DNA from: JBBRWO01 sp038249135
GTDB taxonomy: Bacteria; Actinomycetota; Coriobacteriia; Anaerosomatales; JAAXUF01
Direction: 5' to 3'
Assembly: GCA_038249135.1 (NCBI GenBank)
Contig: JBBRWO010000001.1
Location: 36,182 to 100,181 of the forward strand
DNA length: 64,000 bases
The notes under the pieces were generated by a model. The model did not search any database. It saw only the letters and a program-made list of their open reading frames with translations, and was not told where the DNA came from. This document shows, piece by piece, positions 1 to 9,296 of this stretch (positions are counted from its first letter, which is position 1; each line of letters opens with the position of its first letter). Both the position numbers and the translations under genes were made by a program.

Positions 1-33
1 GCGACCGGTAGCCCATTCACGAGGAGTAACGAA

Positions 34-825
34 ATGGTTCGAGTACTGGTGTCAGGTGCAGGCGGCAAGATGGGCGGCGAGGTCGTCCGGGCTGTGGCCG
101 CAGCTGAAGGCATGGAAGTTGTGGGCGCGGTTGACCCTGGTGTTTCCGGTTGTCTCATTCCCACGCGGAGCGGCGAGCACGTTGAGTGTCGAGCGAATCT
201 CGCCGACGCGATAGCGGCGTCTAAGCCTGACGTAGTGGTCGACTTCACTCATCCGACCGTGGTCGAGGCCAACCTACGCACAATCATGGCGTCGGGCGTC
301 GACTGTGTTTTGGGCACCACGGGCCTCTCGGAGGAGACGCTCTCGGAGCTCGCCGCACTGGCACCCGCGGGAACGGCCCTGTTCTTCGCTCCGAACTTCG
401 CCATCGGCGCCGTCCTCATGATGCAGTTCGCCGAGAAGGCCGCACGCTTCATGCCTCACGTTGAGGTCACTGAATTCCATCACGACAAGAAGGCTGACGC
501 ACCGTCCGGTACGGCTATTCGCACCGCGCGTATGATCGCTGCGGCGCGTCAGGAAGTCCCTGATGCCCCCGGTCGCGAGACCGAACTTCCGGGCATGGAG
601 GGTGCACGCGGCGCGCTCGTGGATGGCGTGAGAGTGCACTCGGTACGCCTGCCCGGCCTGGTCGCACACCAAGAGGTGCTCTTTGGCGGTCAAGGTCAGA
701 CCCTCACGATACGCCACGACTCGATCGACCGAACCAGCTTCATGCCAGGTGTCGTACTTGCCATCCGCGAGGTCGGAGCGCGCTCGGGTCTTGTGGTCGG
801 ACTTGAACGACTGATGGGGGAGTAG
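34..825 (+). CDS. dapB: 4-hydroxy-tetrahydrodipicolinate reductase
   Basis: Reduces 4-hydroxy-tetrahydrodipicolinate to tetrahydrodipicolinate with NAD(P)H, the second committed step of lysine/meso-DAP synthesis in the cytoplasm. The nucleotide-binding GAGGKMG motif is at residues 8-14, and the family signature with the paired histidines and DAPSGTA is at about 147-161 (HHDKKADAPSGT). At 263 aa it has the usual length. A GAGGAG ribosome site about 8 bases upstream supports the ATG at 34. It is directly followed by lysC (1-base gap), so the two are certainly co-transcribed. dapA, dapF and dapL lie further on in the window. Function is secure. Confidence 0.97.
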   Translation: MVRVLVSGAGGKMGGEVVRAVAAAEGMEVVGAVDPGVSGCLIPTRSGEHVECRANLADAIAASKPDVVVDFTHPTVVEANLRTIMASGVDCVLGTTGLSEETLSELAALAPAGTALFFAPNFAIGAVLMMQFAEKAARFMPHVEVTEFHHDKKADAPSGTAIRTARMIAAARQEVPDAPGRETELPGMEGARGALVDGVRVHSVRLPGLVAHQEVLFGGQGQTLTIRHDSIDRTSFMPGVVLAIREVGARSGLVVGLERLMGE

Positions 826-826
826 T

Positions 827-2065
827 GTGACTGGCACTGGTTCGACACGTCCGATCGTCGTCATGAAGTTCGGGGGAACGTCGGTCGCAGACTGCGCTGG
901 CCGCGGCGCACTCGCGTGCAGAGTTTCTGCCGCGCTCGAGCTCGACAGGGCTCCGGTGGTGGTTGTCTCAGCGATGGGCCGTTCGGGAGCCCCCTACGCG
1001 ACCGACACGCTGCTTGAACTCGTCGCGGACCTGCCGGCGGATGCGCGCGAGCGTGATTTGCTCGCAAGCGTCGGAGAGTTGGTCTCGGCGGTTGTCGTAG
1101 CGCATGAACTGCGCGCCGCCGGCATCGAGGCGAGCGCATTCAGCGGCGTCGAGGCGGGGATATCAACGGACGGAATCGCCGGAAGCGCGTCGATCACATC
1201 GGTCGACGTGTCGAGGCTTCGCAGTGCGATCGCTTCAGGAATCGTTCCCGTGGTCGCCGGATTCCAGGGTCTCTCGGCCGATGGGTCGCTCACGACGCTC
1301 GGCCGAGGGGGGAGTGACACCACCGCATGCGCGCTCGGTGTCGCATTGGGCGCCGAGGAGGTCGAGATCTACACGGATGTGGATGGTGTCATGAGCGCGG
1401 ACCCGCGTGTGTGTGACGGGTCGGGCGTCCTTGAGGTCATCGGCGCCGACGAGCTCTTCCAGATGGCACTGACCGGCAGCAGGGTCGTGCACACGCCAGC
1501 TGCCGAACTTGCGCTCAATAGCGGGATTCCCGTGCGGGTTCGAAACACATTCAGCCAGCATGAAGGCACCCTCGTTGCGGACGTGGCTGATATTGCAGGA
1601 TATCGCCCGGATCGTGTGGCAACGGCGGTCAGCCACGCTCCGGGTGTGGTCCAGTTCCGAGTCACATTGCCGGCACCCGAAGGGACGCCGGAACACATGC
1701 GATCGCAAACTCGCGTGTATCGAGCGATGGCAGACGCAGGTGTCTCACTCGATATGTTCACGCCGGTGGGCGACCGAATGGTTTTCACGGTCGCTGAGAG
1801 CGCGAGCGCAGACGCGTGCGACGTTCTTCTGGAGCTGGGGCTTGAACACGAGACGTTGCCCGGTCTGTCGAAGGTCACCTTGGTTGGCGCAGGCATGCAT
1901 GGGGTTCCCGGTGTGATGGCCCGTCTTGCGGAGTACCTTGCGGCCGCAGATGTCGACATCCATCAGTCCTCTGACTCACACACAACCATTTCGGTTTTGA
2001 TTCCAGCAAAGGACACGGTCGCTGCCATTCGTGCTCTGCATGACGGCTTCGAGTTGGGAGACTGA
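827..2065 (+). CDS. lysC: Aspartate kinase
   Basis: Phosphorylates aspartate at the entry to the lysine/DAP, threonine and methionine pathways. The amino-acid kinase domain begins with KFGGTSVAD near residue 14 and contains the GRGGSDTTA motif typical of the family. The C-terminal ~150 residues form the paired ACT domains that usually bind lysine or threonine as feedback inhibitors. At 412 aa it matches stand-alone actinobacterial/firmicute enzymes. It starts at GTG, one base after dapB stops. No aspartate-semialdehyde dehydrogenase gene is visible; it may lie before the window. Confidence 0.96.
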   Translation: MTGTGSTRPIVVMKFGGTSVADCAGRGALACRVSAALELDRAPVVVVSAMGRSGAPYATDTLLELVADLPADARERDLLASVGELVSAVVVAHELRAAGIEASAFSGVEAGISTDGIAGSASITSVDVSRLRSAIASGIVPVVAGFQGLSADGSLTTLGRGGSDTTACALGVALGAEEVEIYTDVDGVMSADPRVCDGSGVLEVIGADELFQMALTGSRVVHTPAAELALNSGIPVRVRNTFSQHEGTLVADVADIAGYRPDRVATAVSHAPGVVQFRVTLPAPEGTPEHMRSQTRVYRAMADAGVSLDMFTPVGDRMVFTVAESASADACDVLLELGLEHETLPGLSKVTLVGAGMHGVPGVMARLAEYLAAADVDIHQSSDSHTTISVLIPAKDTVAAIRALHDGFELGD

Positions 2066-2069
2066 TCAT

Positions 2070-2600
2070 ATGCGCCGCGTTGCACTCATCCTGACCGCAT
2101 CACTCGACGGCTTCATTGCCGAGCCGGACGGCGGGATCGACTGGCTGGTGGAGCCACCCGACGAGGCGCCGGCCGACTATCTCGATCTGCTCGACTCCAT
2201 CGACTGCCTGATCATGGGCAGCGCCACGTACCTGGTCTCGCTCGAACTCGAGGGCGGCACTCAGGTGTTTGAGGGCAATGACGCCTACGTGTTCACCTCC
2301 AGAAACGACTTGCCGCCGCGCGAAGGGGTGACCTTCGTCTCCGGACGCGCCGAGAAGTTCGTGTCGGACCTGAAGAGGCGCGACGGCGGCACAATCTGGC
2401 TGTTCGGGGGCGGACAACTCGCCACATCATTGTCTGACGCAGGTCTGGTCGATGACTATCTGGTCGTCGTTCAGCCGATTCTCCTCGGTGACGGTATCCC
2501 GCTTTGGGTGAGCCCCCATGGATCCACCAACCTCGAGTTGGTGAACGCTCGCGCATGGAATGGCGGTATCGCAGAGCTTCGGTATCGACGACGGAGCTGA
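2070..2600 (+). CDS. Dihydrofolate reductase family protein (RibD C-terminal-like)
   Basis: A 176-aa protein with the fold of DHFR/RibD C-terminal reductases. The N-terminal strand followed by SLDGFIA, the central LIMGSATY segment, and a glycine-rich WLFGGGQLA nucleotide-binding turn before the C-terminal sheet are all visible. ATG 2070 lies 4 bases after lysC and starts at the conserved first strand. Members of this family (YwjB/YyaP-like) are mostly uncharacterised NADPH-dependent reductases, so the substrate cannot be named. Its place between lysC and dapA is odd because nothing ties it to lysine synthesis. It may simply share the transcript. Confidence 0.85.
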   Translation: MRRVALILTASLDGFIAEPDGGIDWLVEPPDEAPADYLDLLDSIDCLIMGSATYLVSLELEGGTQVFEGNDAYVFTSRNDLPPREGVTFVSGRAEKFVSDLKRRDGGTIWLFGGGQLATSLSDAGLVDDYLVVVQPILLGDGIPLWVSPHGSTNLELVNARAWNGGIAELRYRRRS

Positions 2601-2630
2601 CACCATACTGCGCAACGTGTGGGTTACGCT

Positions 2631-2651
2631 CGCGCGCCGCGCAGGCGCGCG
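2631..2651. terminator. GC-rich hairpin without T-tract
   Basis: A perfect 8-bp stem (CGCGCGCC / GGCGCGCG) with a 5-base loop lies 30 bases after the reductase gene and about 80 bases before dapA. No run of T follows, so intrinsic termination is uncertain; it could equally be a pause or processing structure in the dapA leader. Confidence 0.3.
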
Positions 2652-2732
2652 TCAGAGTGGTGTGGCACAATACAGCAGGTAGCACTATTCGCCGCGCCCA
2701 TCAGGGTTGCGGGTATTCGAGGGGAAACTCAC

Positions 2733-3626
2733 ATGAGCACGCCGCGCTTTGGCCGCATGATAACCGCTATGGTCACTCCGTTCACGCCTGAGCTGGAGCT
2801 CGATCTGCCACGCGCCCAAGAACTCGCTGTCAAACTCCTGGACGAAGGTAGCGACGCCCTCGTGGTGTGTGGAACCACTGGCGAGTCTCCCACCGTCTTC
2901 TACCCCCAGAAGCTGGATCTGTTCCGAGCGGTGATCGAGGCCGTGGATGGACGAGCGCCTATCATCGCCAACGCGGGAGACAACTGCACTGCCGATTCCG
3001 TGGACTTTGCACAAGAGGTCGCGGCTCTTGGCGTCGACGCGATCATGGCGGTTGTTCCGTACTACAACAAACCACCGCAAGAGGGACTCTATCAGCACTT
3101 TTGTACCATTGCGCGGTCCGTTGATCGACCTGTCATCCTCTACAACATTCCCGGTAGAAGCGTCGTCAATATGACCGCCGAGACAACCTTGCGCCTGGCA
3201 AACGACGTGGAGAATATCGTCGCCGTCAAAGAGGCCAGCGGCGACCTAGGTCAGATTGCCGAGATATGCCACGGTGCTCCGGATGGGTTCGAGGTGCTGT
3301 CGGGCAATGACGAGGACACGCTGCCGATGATGGGCCTAGGCGCAACGGGAGTCATCTCGGTTGTGAGCCACGTTGCGGGACTCAGATTCAAGGAGATGGT
3401 TGTGGCACAGGCTGCGGGCGACCACACTCGCGCGCTTCGTATTCATCTCGAGCTGATGCCGCTCATGAAGACACTGTTTATGACGAGCAATCCGATCTTG
3501 GTCAAGAAGGCACTTGAGCTCCAAGGATTCCCCGTGGGAGGTCTTCGTCTGCCACTGATCGAGGCAACTCCTGCCCAGACCGAGGAGCTGACGCGCGTCA
3601 TGCGTGGCGTCGGGGTACTCGCATAG
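2733..3626 (+). CDS. dapA: 4-hydroxy-tetrahydrodipicolinate synthase
   Basis: Condenses pyruvate with aspartate semialdehyde, the committed step of meso-DAP and lysine synthesis. The TIM-barrel aldolase motifs are present: CGTTGESPT, the catalytic tyrosine in VVPYYNKPPQEG and the Schiff-base lysine in VAVKEASGD. Starting at ATG 2733 gives 297 aa, the normal family length; an upstream in-frame extension to 2619 is unlike the family. GAGGGG lies about 8 bases before the ATG. The 132-base gap after the reductase gene may hold its own promoter, though I see no convincing -35/-10 pair. Confidence 0.96.
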   Translation: MSTPRFGRMITAMVTPFTPELELDLPRAQELAVKLLDEGSDALVVCGTTGESPTVFYPQKLDLFRAVIEAVDGRAPIIANAGDNCTADSVDFAQEVAALGVDAIMAVVPYYNKPPQEGLYQHFCTIARSVDRPVILYNIPGRSVVNMTAETTLRLANDVENIVAVKEASGDLGQIAEICHGAPDGFEVLSGNDEDTLPMMGLGATGVISVVSHVAGLRFKEMVVAQAAGDHTRALRIHLELMPLMKTLFMTSNPILVKKALELQGFPVGGLRLPLIEATPAQTEELTRVMRGVGVLA

Positions 3627-3742
3627 CAATTTGTATGGACGCGGAGCTCCGATGAGCTTCGCTTGTGACAACAATCGTGCGGAGACCTTCACGGTCGATC
3701 GCAAACGGGGCGCATGCCTCGAAAGGAGACGTACCCAACCAT

Positions 3743-5416
3743 ATGACACAGTCCAAGAAGACCGAACGACTGCGCGTCATACCGCTTGGCGGCCTTGACG
3801 GTATTGGCAAGAACATGACGGTCATCGAATACGGCAACGACATGATCATGGTCGATGCCGGAATCATGTTCCCGGACGACGACCATCCCGGCGTCGACCT
3901 GATTCTCCCCGACTACAGCTATGTGGTGAAGCGCAAGGATCGATTGCGAGCCATCATCATTACCCACGGCCATGAAGACCACACCGGCGCGCTTCCATAT
4001 CTCTTGAAGGATCTGGGGATTCCGGTGCCGATTCTTGGCACAAAGCTGACCCTGGGTCTGATCAAGGGAAAGCTCGAAGAGCACAAGATCAAGAAGCCGA
4101 AGCTGCGTGAGATCAAGGGTTCCAGTCACGTATCCATGGGAGTCTTCGGACTGGACTTCTTCGCGGTGAACCACTCGATACCCGACGGAGTCGGTGTATT
4201 CATTCGCACCCCCGTGGGTAACGTCATGCACACCGGCGACTTCAAGTTGGATCAGACGCCTATCGATGGTCGTCTGACTGACTATGGCGCCATTTCCAAG
4301 TTCGGCAAGGCGGGGGTGACCCTGCTCTTGTCAGACTCGACTGGAGCAGAAAGTCCTGGTATCACTCGGTCCGAGGCCTCCGTCGGGCCCGCGCTGCACG
4401 ACATCATCAGGCACGCGAAGCAGCGCGTCATCGTCGCATCGTTCGCTTCGCATATCCATCGCCTGCAGCAGGTGTGTGATGCGGCCGTCGCGGCGGATCG
4501 CAAGATAGTCGTCACCGGTCGCTCGATGGTGCAGAACACGAAGATCGCACGCGAGCTTGGCTATCTGAAGATTGACGACGAGAACATCGTCGACGCTTTC
4601 GACTCTCACGGGCTTCCGCCTGAGAAGGTGGTGGTTCTCAGCACGGGTAGCCAGGGCGAGCCGCTGTCGGCTCTTGCTCGCATGGCGAATGGAGATCACC
4701 GGACCGTTCAGGTGGAGAAGGGCGATACGGTCATCATCGCGGCCACTCCGGTACCCGGCAACGAGAAGGCCGTCAGCCGTGTCATCAACCGCCTTACCAG
4801 GGCCGGCGCCAAGGTTGTACACAAAGGCACGGCGGACGTTCACGTTTCGGGCCACGCGTCCAGCGAAGAGCTCAAGTTGATGCTCAACCTTGCTCAGCCC
4901 GAGTTCTTCATGCCCGTGCACGGCGAGACTCGCCATCTTGCTGCCCATGCTCGTCTCGCTGAAGCGGTTGGAATCCCTGAAGATGCGATCTTCATCATGG
5001 ATAACGGCGACTGTCTCGAGATCGACGAAGTCGAGGCAAGGCTTGGCGAGCGGGTTGAGAGTGGCGTCGTCTACGTGGATGGTCTCAGCGTGGGTGACCT
5101 TGGCCAAGTTGTTCTCCGTGACCGGCAGCACATGAGCCAGGACGGCATCGCGACGATTGTCATCGCAATTGACGCGCAGACCGGCAAGCAGGCCGGCGAA
5201 GTTGAGATTGTCACGCGAGGCATTGTATTCGCGGATTCCGATAAGGTGATGGAGGAAGCGCGAGCGCGTGTGACCAAGGCGCTGGCCAAGACGGGCTCAG
5301 AGGGCGTCACAGACTTCTCGGTTGTTCAGAAACGCGTCCGAGAAGTGCTGTCGCAATTCTTCTGGGAGCGCACAAAGCGCCGTCCGATGATCATTCCAGT
5401 CGTCATGGAGGTCTAG
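3743..5416 (+). CDS. rnj: Ribonuclease J (5'-3' exo/endoribonuclease)
   Basis: A metallo-beta-lactamase/beta-CASP ribonuclease that matures and degrades RNA, the 5'-3' counterpart to RNase Y encoded at 15359. The N-terminal VIPLGGLDGIGKN segment, the metal-binding THGHEDH motif at about residue 75 and later beta-CASP histidines (SGHAS, MPVHGE) are present. ATG 3743 gives 557 aa, matching the family, with GGAGA about 13 bases upstream. It lies 3 bases before uppP. RNase J is broadly actinobacterial, while its co-occurrence with RNase Y is more typical of Firmicutes and Coriobacteriia. Confidence 0.96.
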   Translation: MTQSKKTERLRVIPLGGLDGIGKNMTVIEYGNDMIMVDAGIMFPDDDHPGVDLILPDYSYVVKRKDRLRAIIITHGHEDHTGALPYLLKDLGIPVPILGTKLTLGLIKGKLEEHKIKKPKLREIKGSSHVSMGVFGLDFFAVNHSIPDGVGVFIRTPVGNVMHTGDFKLDQTPIDGRLTDYGAISKFGKAGVTLLLSDSTGAESPGITRSEASVGPALHDIIRHAKQRVIVASFASHIHRLQQVCDAAVAADRKIVVTGRSMVQNTKIARELGYLKIDDENIVDAFDSHGLPPEKVVVLSTGSQGEPLSALARMANGDHRTVQVEKGDTVIIAATPVPGNEKAVSRVINRLTRAGAKVVHKGTADVHVSGHASSEELKLMLNLAQPEFFMPVHGETRHLAAHARLAEAVGIPEDAIFIMDNGDCLEIDEVEARLGERVESGVVYVDGLSVGDLGQVVLRDRQHMSQDGIATIVIAIDAQTGKQAGEVEIVTRGIVFADSDKVMEEARARVTKALAKTGSEGVTDFSVVQKRVREVLSQFFWERTKRRPMIIPVVMEV

Positions 5417-5419
5417 CGA

Positions 5420-6238
5420 GTGACTGCATTCCAGGCGATCATTCTAGGCGTCGTCCAGGGGCTGACGGAGTTCTTGCCGATCTCCTCCGATGGACATCTT
5501 GCAATCACCTACAAACTGCTGGGCGAGTCCCCGAATCTGTCGTTTGAGGTATTCCTGCACGGTGCGACACTTCTGGCGATGTACTGGTACTTCAGGCACG
5601 ACGTCATCGAGCTGCTGGCATCGCTGCTGCCCAAGAACGCAGAGCAGAAGAGTGAGCGTCGGCTCGTGCTTTACCTAGTTCTCGCCACCGCGGTGAGTGC
5701 GGTGATCGCACTAGCGCTTGGTCCCTATCTCGAGGCCTTCTCGTCGAACATGGTCATCGTGGCCGTCGGCTTCTATGTCACCACGGTCCTGCTGGTGATT
5801 GCCGAGGCTCTCACACACGGGGAGGCGAGGATCGAATCCCCTGATCGGCTGAAGCCTCTCTCGGTTGCCGTCATCGCCGTGTTCCAGGGCATCGCCGCCT
5901 TGCCCGGGGTGTCGCGCTCCGGGTCTACGATCGCAGGATCAATGCTGTTCGGTCTCAAGAGGGATCAGGCCGCCCGGTTCTCGTTCCTACTTGGCATTCC
6001 GATCATCACGCTCGCTGCCCTCAAAGATGGCCTCGATGTCATTCGAGGGGCCAGTCATCTCCCGGGTTCCATTCCGGTCCTGGCGCTGGGATTCATCGCA
6101 GCAGGGCTGTGTGGCTACTTCGCGATCTGGGGACTCCTCCGATTCGTTAAGAGCCATCCGCTGTACTGGTTCGCCGCGTACACCGGGATACTCGGCACGG
6201 TTATCCTCCTACTCAACATGACAGGCGGTAGGGGGTAG
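5420..6238 (+). CDS. uppP: Undecaprenyl-diphosphatase (BacA type)
   Basis: Integral membrane phosphatase that recycles undecaprenyl diphosphate to the monophosphate carrier for peptidoglycan precursors and can give bacitracin resistance. The BacA signature is at the N-terminus (LTEFLPISSDGH; most members have SS(S/T)GH), with the second catalytic segment PGVSRSGST in the middle. About seven hydrophobic segments span 272 aa, the family norm. It starts at GTG 3 bases after rnj and ends 2 bases before ftsK, so the three are one transcription unit. Confidence 0.95.
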   Translation: MTAFQAIILGVVQGLTEFLPISSDGHLAITYKLLGESPNLSFEVFLHGATLLAMYWYFRHDVIELLASLLPKNAEQKSERRLVLYLVLATAVSAVIALALGPYLEAFSSNMVIVAVGFYVTTVLLVIAEALTHGEARIESPDRLKPLSVAVIAVFQGIAALPGVSRSGSTIAGSMLFGLKRDQAARFSFLLGIPIITLAALKDGLDVIRGASHLPGSIPVLALGFIAAGLCGYFAIWGLLRFVKSHPLYWFAAYTGILGTVILLLNMTGGRG

Positions 6239-6240
6239 TC

Positions 6241-8496
6241 GTGGCGACCGCTAAAGGTAAAGGCGCCCCAAAGGGCTCAAGCGCGCCTCGCAAGACAGGT
6301 GGCTCGAGTGCTGGTCGTGCCAACTCGAAGTCCGCAAAGCCCTCGCTCCTGGACGATCGCTCGCGCCGCGACATTATCGGCGTGACGTTGTGCGTCCTCG
6401 CCATCGGGTTGCTCATCGCGGTTATGAGTCAGTCCTCAGGGATGGCCGCCGAGGCCGGAGCGGGCGCATTGAAGTTGCTGTTCGGTGTCGGCGCCTATGT
6501 CATCCCGGTATTCCTGCTGTTGTGGGGCGTGAGCTTCTTCGTGCGAAGTGAGGTGCGTGAGGGCCGTACCGGACTCGGTCTGGGTTTGATCGTTCTGGCC
6601 GTGATTTCCATGGCCGCGCTGGCGACTCCCGGTGGTGACTTCTTCAACAAGGCGTTGCTCGTTACGCATGGCGGATACACGGGCAGCTCCGTCGCATGGG
6701 CGCTCAACCGCATGTTGGGATCCACGATTGGATACGTGTTGCTTGTAGGTATAGGGGTGGTCGGTCTGGTCGTTATCGGCCTTTCGATCTCCGCGCTGGT
6801 TGAATGGGTTGCGGATGCGACCCACCGTGACCCTGCTGATCAACCCACGACAAGGCCCAGCCGCGAGCGCGCACCTAAGACGATGCCGCTTTCGCCCGTT
6901 GCCGAAGTGAACGCGGGCGGTGCTGAGACGACCGCGTTGTCCGCACGCCGCGGCCGTGGAGACGGTCCTGATCCTGAAGCCGCTCGCAAGACCGTGCCGA
7001 CACCGCGGTCCGTCTCGCCTCGGGCCATGGAAGGGTTTGTCCTCCCGCCCCTGACGCTTCTGGGCCGAACTGCTGAGTCAGCGGCAAAACACAGGACCTC
7101 CGATACCGAGCTCAAAAACACGGCCGCCGCAATCGCCGAGACCCTGGCCACGTTCGACATCCCGGCGCGCGTCGTCTCGTGGGTTGCAGGGCCGACGGTC
7201 ACGCTGTTTGAGGTGGAGATAGCCAAGGGCGTGCGGCTGTCAAAAGTGACTACCCTCGCCGACGACATCGCCCTGTCGCTTGCATCTTCGGTCGTGCGCA
7301 TCCTTGCGCCGATTCCGGGCAAGGCGCTCATCGGCATCGAGGTTCCCAACATCCGTCGGACGTCCGTCACACTTGGCGACGTGATTTCACCCGCGGGTGA
7401 CGGTGGCCCGCTTCTGCTCGCCATAGGCAAGGACGTTTCCGGCGCTCCCGTTCTTGCGGATCTGGCATCCATGCCTCACTTGCTGATCGGCGGAACGACC
7501 GGCTCGGGCAAATCGGTGGCCATCAACGCGATGTTGATGTCGATTCTGATGAGAGCCACACCCGCCGAAGTGCGACTCATACTCATCGACCCCAAGCGAG
7601 TGGAGCTGTCACTCTACAACGGTCTGCCGCACCTCTACGTTCCCGTTGTGACCGAGCCCAAGCAGGCGGCAAGCGCTCTCGCGTGGTCGGTCTCGGAGAT
7701 GGAACGGCGTCTCAAAGTGCTGCAGGTGGCCGGTGCCCGCAACATCGGTGCCTACAACGCCATGGTGCAGGACGGCAAAGGACCGGAAGGCGCCGCAGAA
7801 CTACCGTACCTCGTTATCGTCATCGATGAGCTGGCCGACCTGATGATGGTTGCAGCCAAAGAGGTCGAGGATTCGATCGTCCGCATCGCCCAGCTCGCTC
7901 GTGCTGCAGGCATTCATTTGGTCGTCGCTACCCAGCGGCCCGAGGCAAACGTCGTCACGGGCATCATCAAGGCCAACATCACCAACCGAATCGCGTTTAA
8001 CGTCGCAAGCGCAATCGACAGCCGTGTCATCTTGGATCAGCCCGGTGCCGAGAAGCTTGTCGGACTCGGTGACATGCTGTTCTCGATTCCGTCGTGGCCC
8101 AAGCCCAAGCGCATTCAGGGATGCTATGTGGCCGAGAACGAGATCGAGGCGGTCGTAGGGCATCTTAAGCAACAAGCGGAGCCGGACTACCATGAGGAGA
8201 TTTTGCACCTCAGAGTCTCCGCCGTTGGAGGTGGCGTAGACTCAGGTGATGACGATGATCCTCTCCTGTGGGAAGCCGCTGATATCACGGTGACCAGTGG
8301 GCTGGGATCAACGTCGATGCTGCAACGTCGCCTCAAGGTCGGGTATGCGCGGGCCGGACGCATCATGGATATGCTCGAGATGAAGGGCGTCGTCGGTCCG
8401 CCCGATGGAAGCAAGCCCCGAGAAGTGCTCATGGACGTCGAGGACCTCTCGGCACTGCGTGCCTTTGAACGCGAAGAGCAGGAAGAGGGAGGCTAG
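6241..8496 (+). CDS. ftsK: DNA translocase FtsK/SpoIIIE
   Basis: Septum-anchored ATPase that pumps chromosomal DNA away from the closing septum. The N-terminus (~40-190) has four hydrophobic segments, followed by a short Ala/Arg/Thr-rich linker, the alpha/beta motor domain with Walker A GGTTGSGKS near residue 420, Walker B in VIVIDELADL, and a C-terminal winged-helix gamma domain (GSTSMLQRRLKVGYARAGRI) that reads orienting DNA sequences. At 751 aa the linker is short, closer to SpoIIIE than to E. coli FtsK. The GTG start is 2 bases after uppP. Confidence 0.96.
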   Translation: MATAKGKGAPKGSSAPRKTGGSSAGRANSKSAKPSLLDDRSRRDIIGVTLCVLAIGLLIAVMSQSSGMAAEAGAGALKLLFGVGAYVIPVFLLLWGVSFFVRSEVREGRTGLGLGLIVLAVISMAALATPGGDFFNKALLVTHGGYTGSSVAWALNRMLGSTIGYVLLVGIGVVGLVVIGLSISALVEWVADATHRDPADQPTTRPSRERAPKTMPLSPVAEVNAGGAETTALSARRGRGDGPDPEAARKTVPTPRSVSPRAMEGFVLPPLTLLGRTAESAAKHRTSDTELKNTAAAIAETLATFDIPARVVSWVAGPTVTLFEVEIAKGVRLSKVTTLADDIALSLASSVVRILAPIPGKALIGIEVPNIRRTSVTLGDVISPAGDGGPLLLAIGKDVSGAPVLADLASMPHLLIGGTTGSGKSVAINAMLMSILMRATPAEVRLILIDPKRVELSLYNGLPHLYVPVVTEPKQAASALAWSVSEMERRLKVLQVAGARNIGAYNAMVQDGKGPEGAAELPYLVIVIDELADLMMVAAKEVEDSIVRIAQLARAAGIHLVVATQRPEANVVTGIIKANITNRIAFNVASAIDSRVILDQPGAEKLVGLGDMLFSIPSWPKPKRIQGCYVAENEIEAVVGHLKQQAEPDYHEEILHLRVSAVGGGVDSGDDDDPLLWEAADITVTSGLGSTSMLQRRLKVGYARAGRIMDMLEMKGVVGPPDGSKPREVLMDVEDLSALRAFEREEQEEGG

Positions 8497-8498
8497 CA

Positions 8499-9263
8499 GT
8501 GGGACAGCTTGGAGACACACTCAGAGAACGCCGCATGGCTCTTGGAATGAGCTTGTTGCAGGCCGAGGAAGCCACGAAGATCCGCGCCAAGTTGCTCGAG
8601 TTGCTTGAGAACGGCGAGTACGTTCGCCTTCCCAATCCCGGATATGTTCGTGGCTACGTCACGAGCTACGCGTCGTTCCTGGAACTTGATTCCGCGTCCT
8701 TGCTGGCCATGTATCGTGCCGAGACGGGTGCGGGCGGTCGCTCTCGGGATATTGCCCCTGCGGCGGAGGCGGTCAAGCCGCGTGGACAACAGCACGCCGT
8801 TCCACTCAAAGCTGCCCTGATTCTGGTGGTGATTCTGGCAGTAGTGGCGCTTGGCGTATGGCTTGTGGTGCGTGCGGTACAAGGTCCCGAGACTCCGACT
8901 CCGATTCCGACCGCCGGTTCACCGGTTGCGACATCCTCTGCACCTGCGAGCGACGCGGGAACCACTGCGCGGCCGGATAACACCGCAACTGCGCCTCCGG
9001 TTCTGGAGAACAAGCCGTTTGCCCTCAGGGTCGCGGTTGCACCTGATGGGGCCTCCTGGATTCGTGTCACGGTTGACGGGTTGAATGCCTACGAGGGTTC
9101 ACTCACCAGTGGGCAGTCCAAGGAGTTCCAGGTAACGAAGTCTGCGGTAGTCAAGATAGGAAAGCCGTCGTTCGTTACCGTGTACCGCGATGGCAATAGG
9201 GTCCCGATTCCCCCTGGCGGGGGAACACCCACGGTGACACTTAAGGCCGAGCCCACGCAGTAG
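8499..9263 (+). CDS. rodZ: RodZ-like helix-turn-helix membrane protein
   Basis: Type II membrane protein expected to link the cytoskeleton to the cell-shape machinery. Residues ~1-75 form an Xre-like HTH_25 domain (LRERRMALGMSLLQAEEATKI), one transmembrane segment lies at ~105-127, a Pro/Thr/Ala-rich periplasmic linker follows, and the C-terminal ~80 residues are a DUF4115 beta domain. This is the standard RodZ layout at a typical 254 aa. GTG 8499 lies 2 bases after ftsK stops. In actinobacteria a RodZ-like HTH gene beside ftsK and pgsA is common. Whether MreB is present cannot be seen here. Confidence 0.88.
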   Translation: MGQLGDTLRERRMALGMSLLQAEEATKIRAKLLELLENGEYVRLPNPGYVRGYVTSYASFLELDSASLLAMYRAETGAGGRSRDIAPAAEAVKPRGQQHAVPLKAALILVVILAVVALGVWLVVRAVQGPETPTPIPTAGSPVATSSAPASDAGTTARPDNTATAPPVLENKPFALRVAVAPDGASWIRVTVDGLNAYEGSLTSGQSKEFQVTKSAVVKIGKPSFVTVYRDGNRVPIPPGGGTPTVTLKAEPTQ

Positions 9264-9296
9264 ACGCGTGCGCTTCCGAGTTGAGGAGGATTGACA

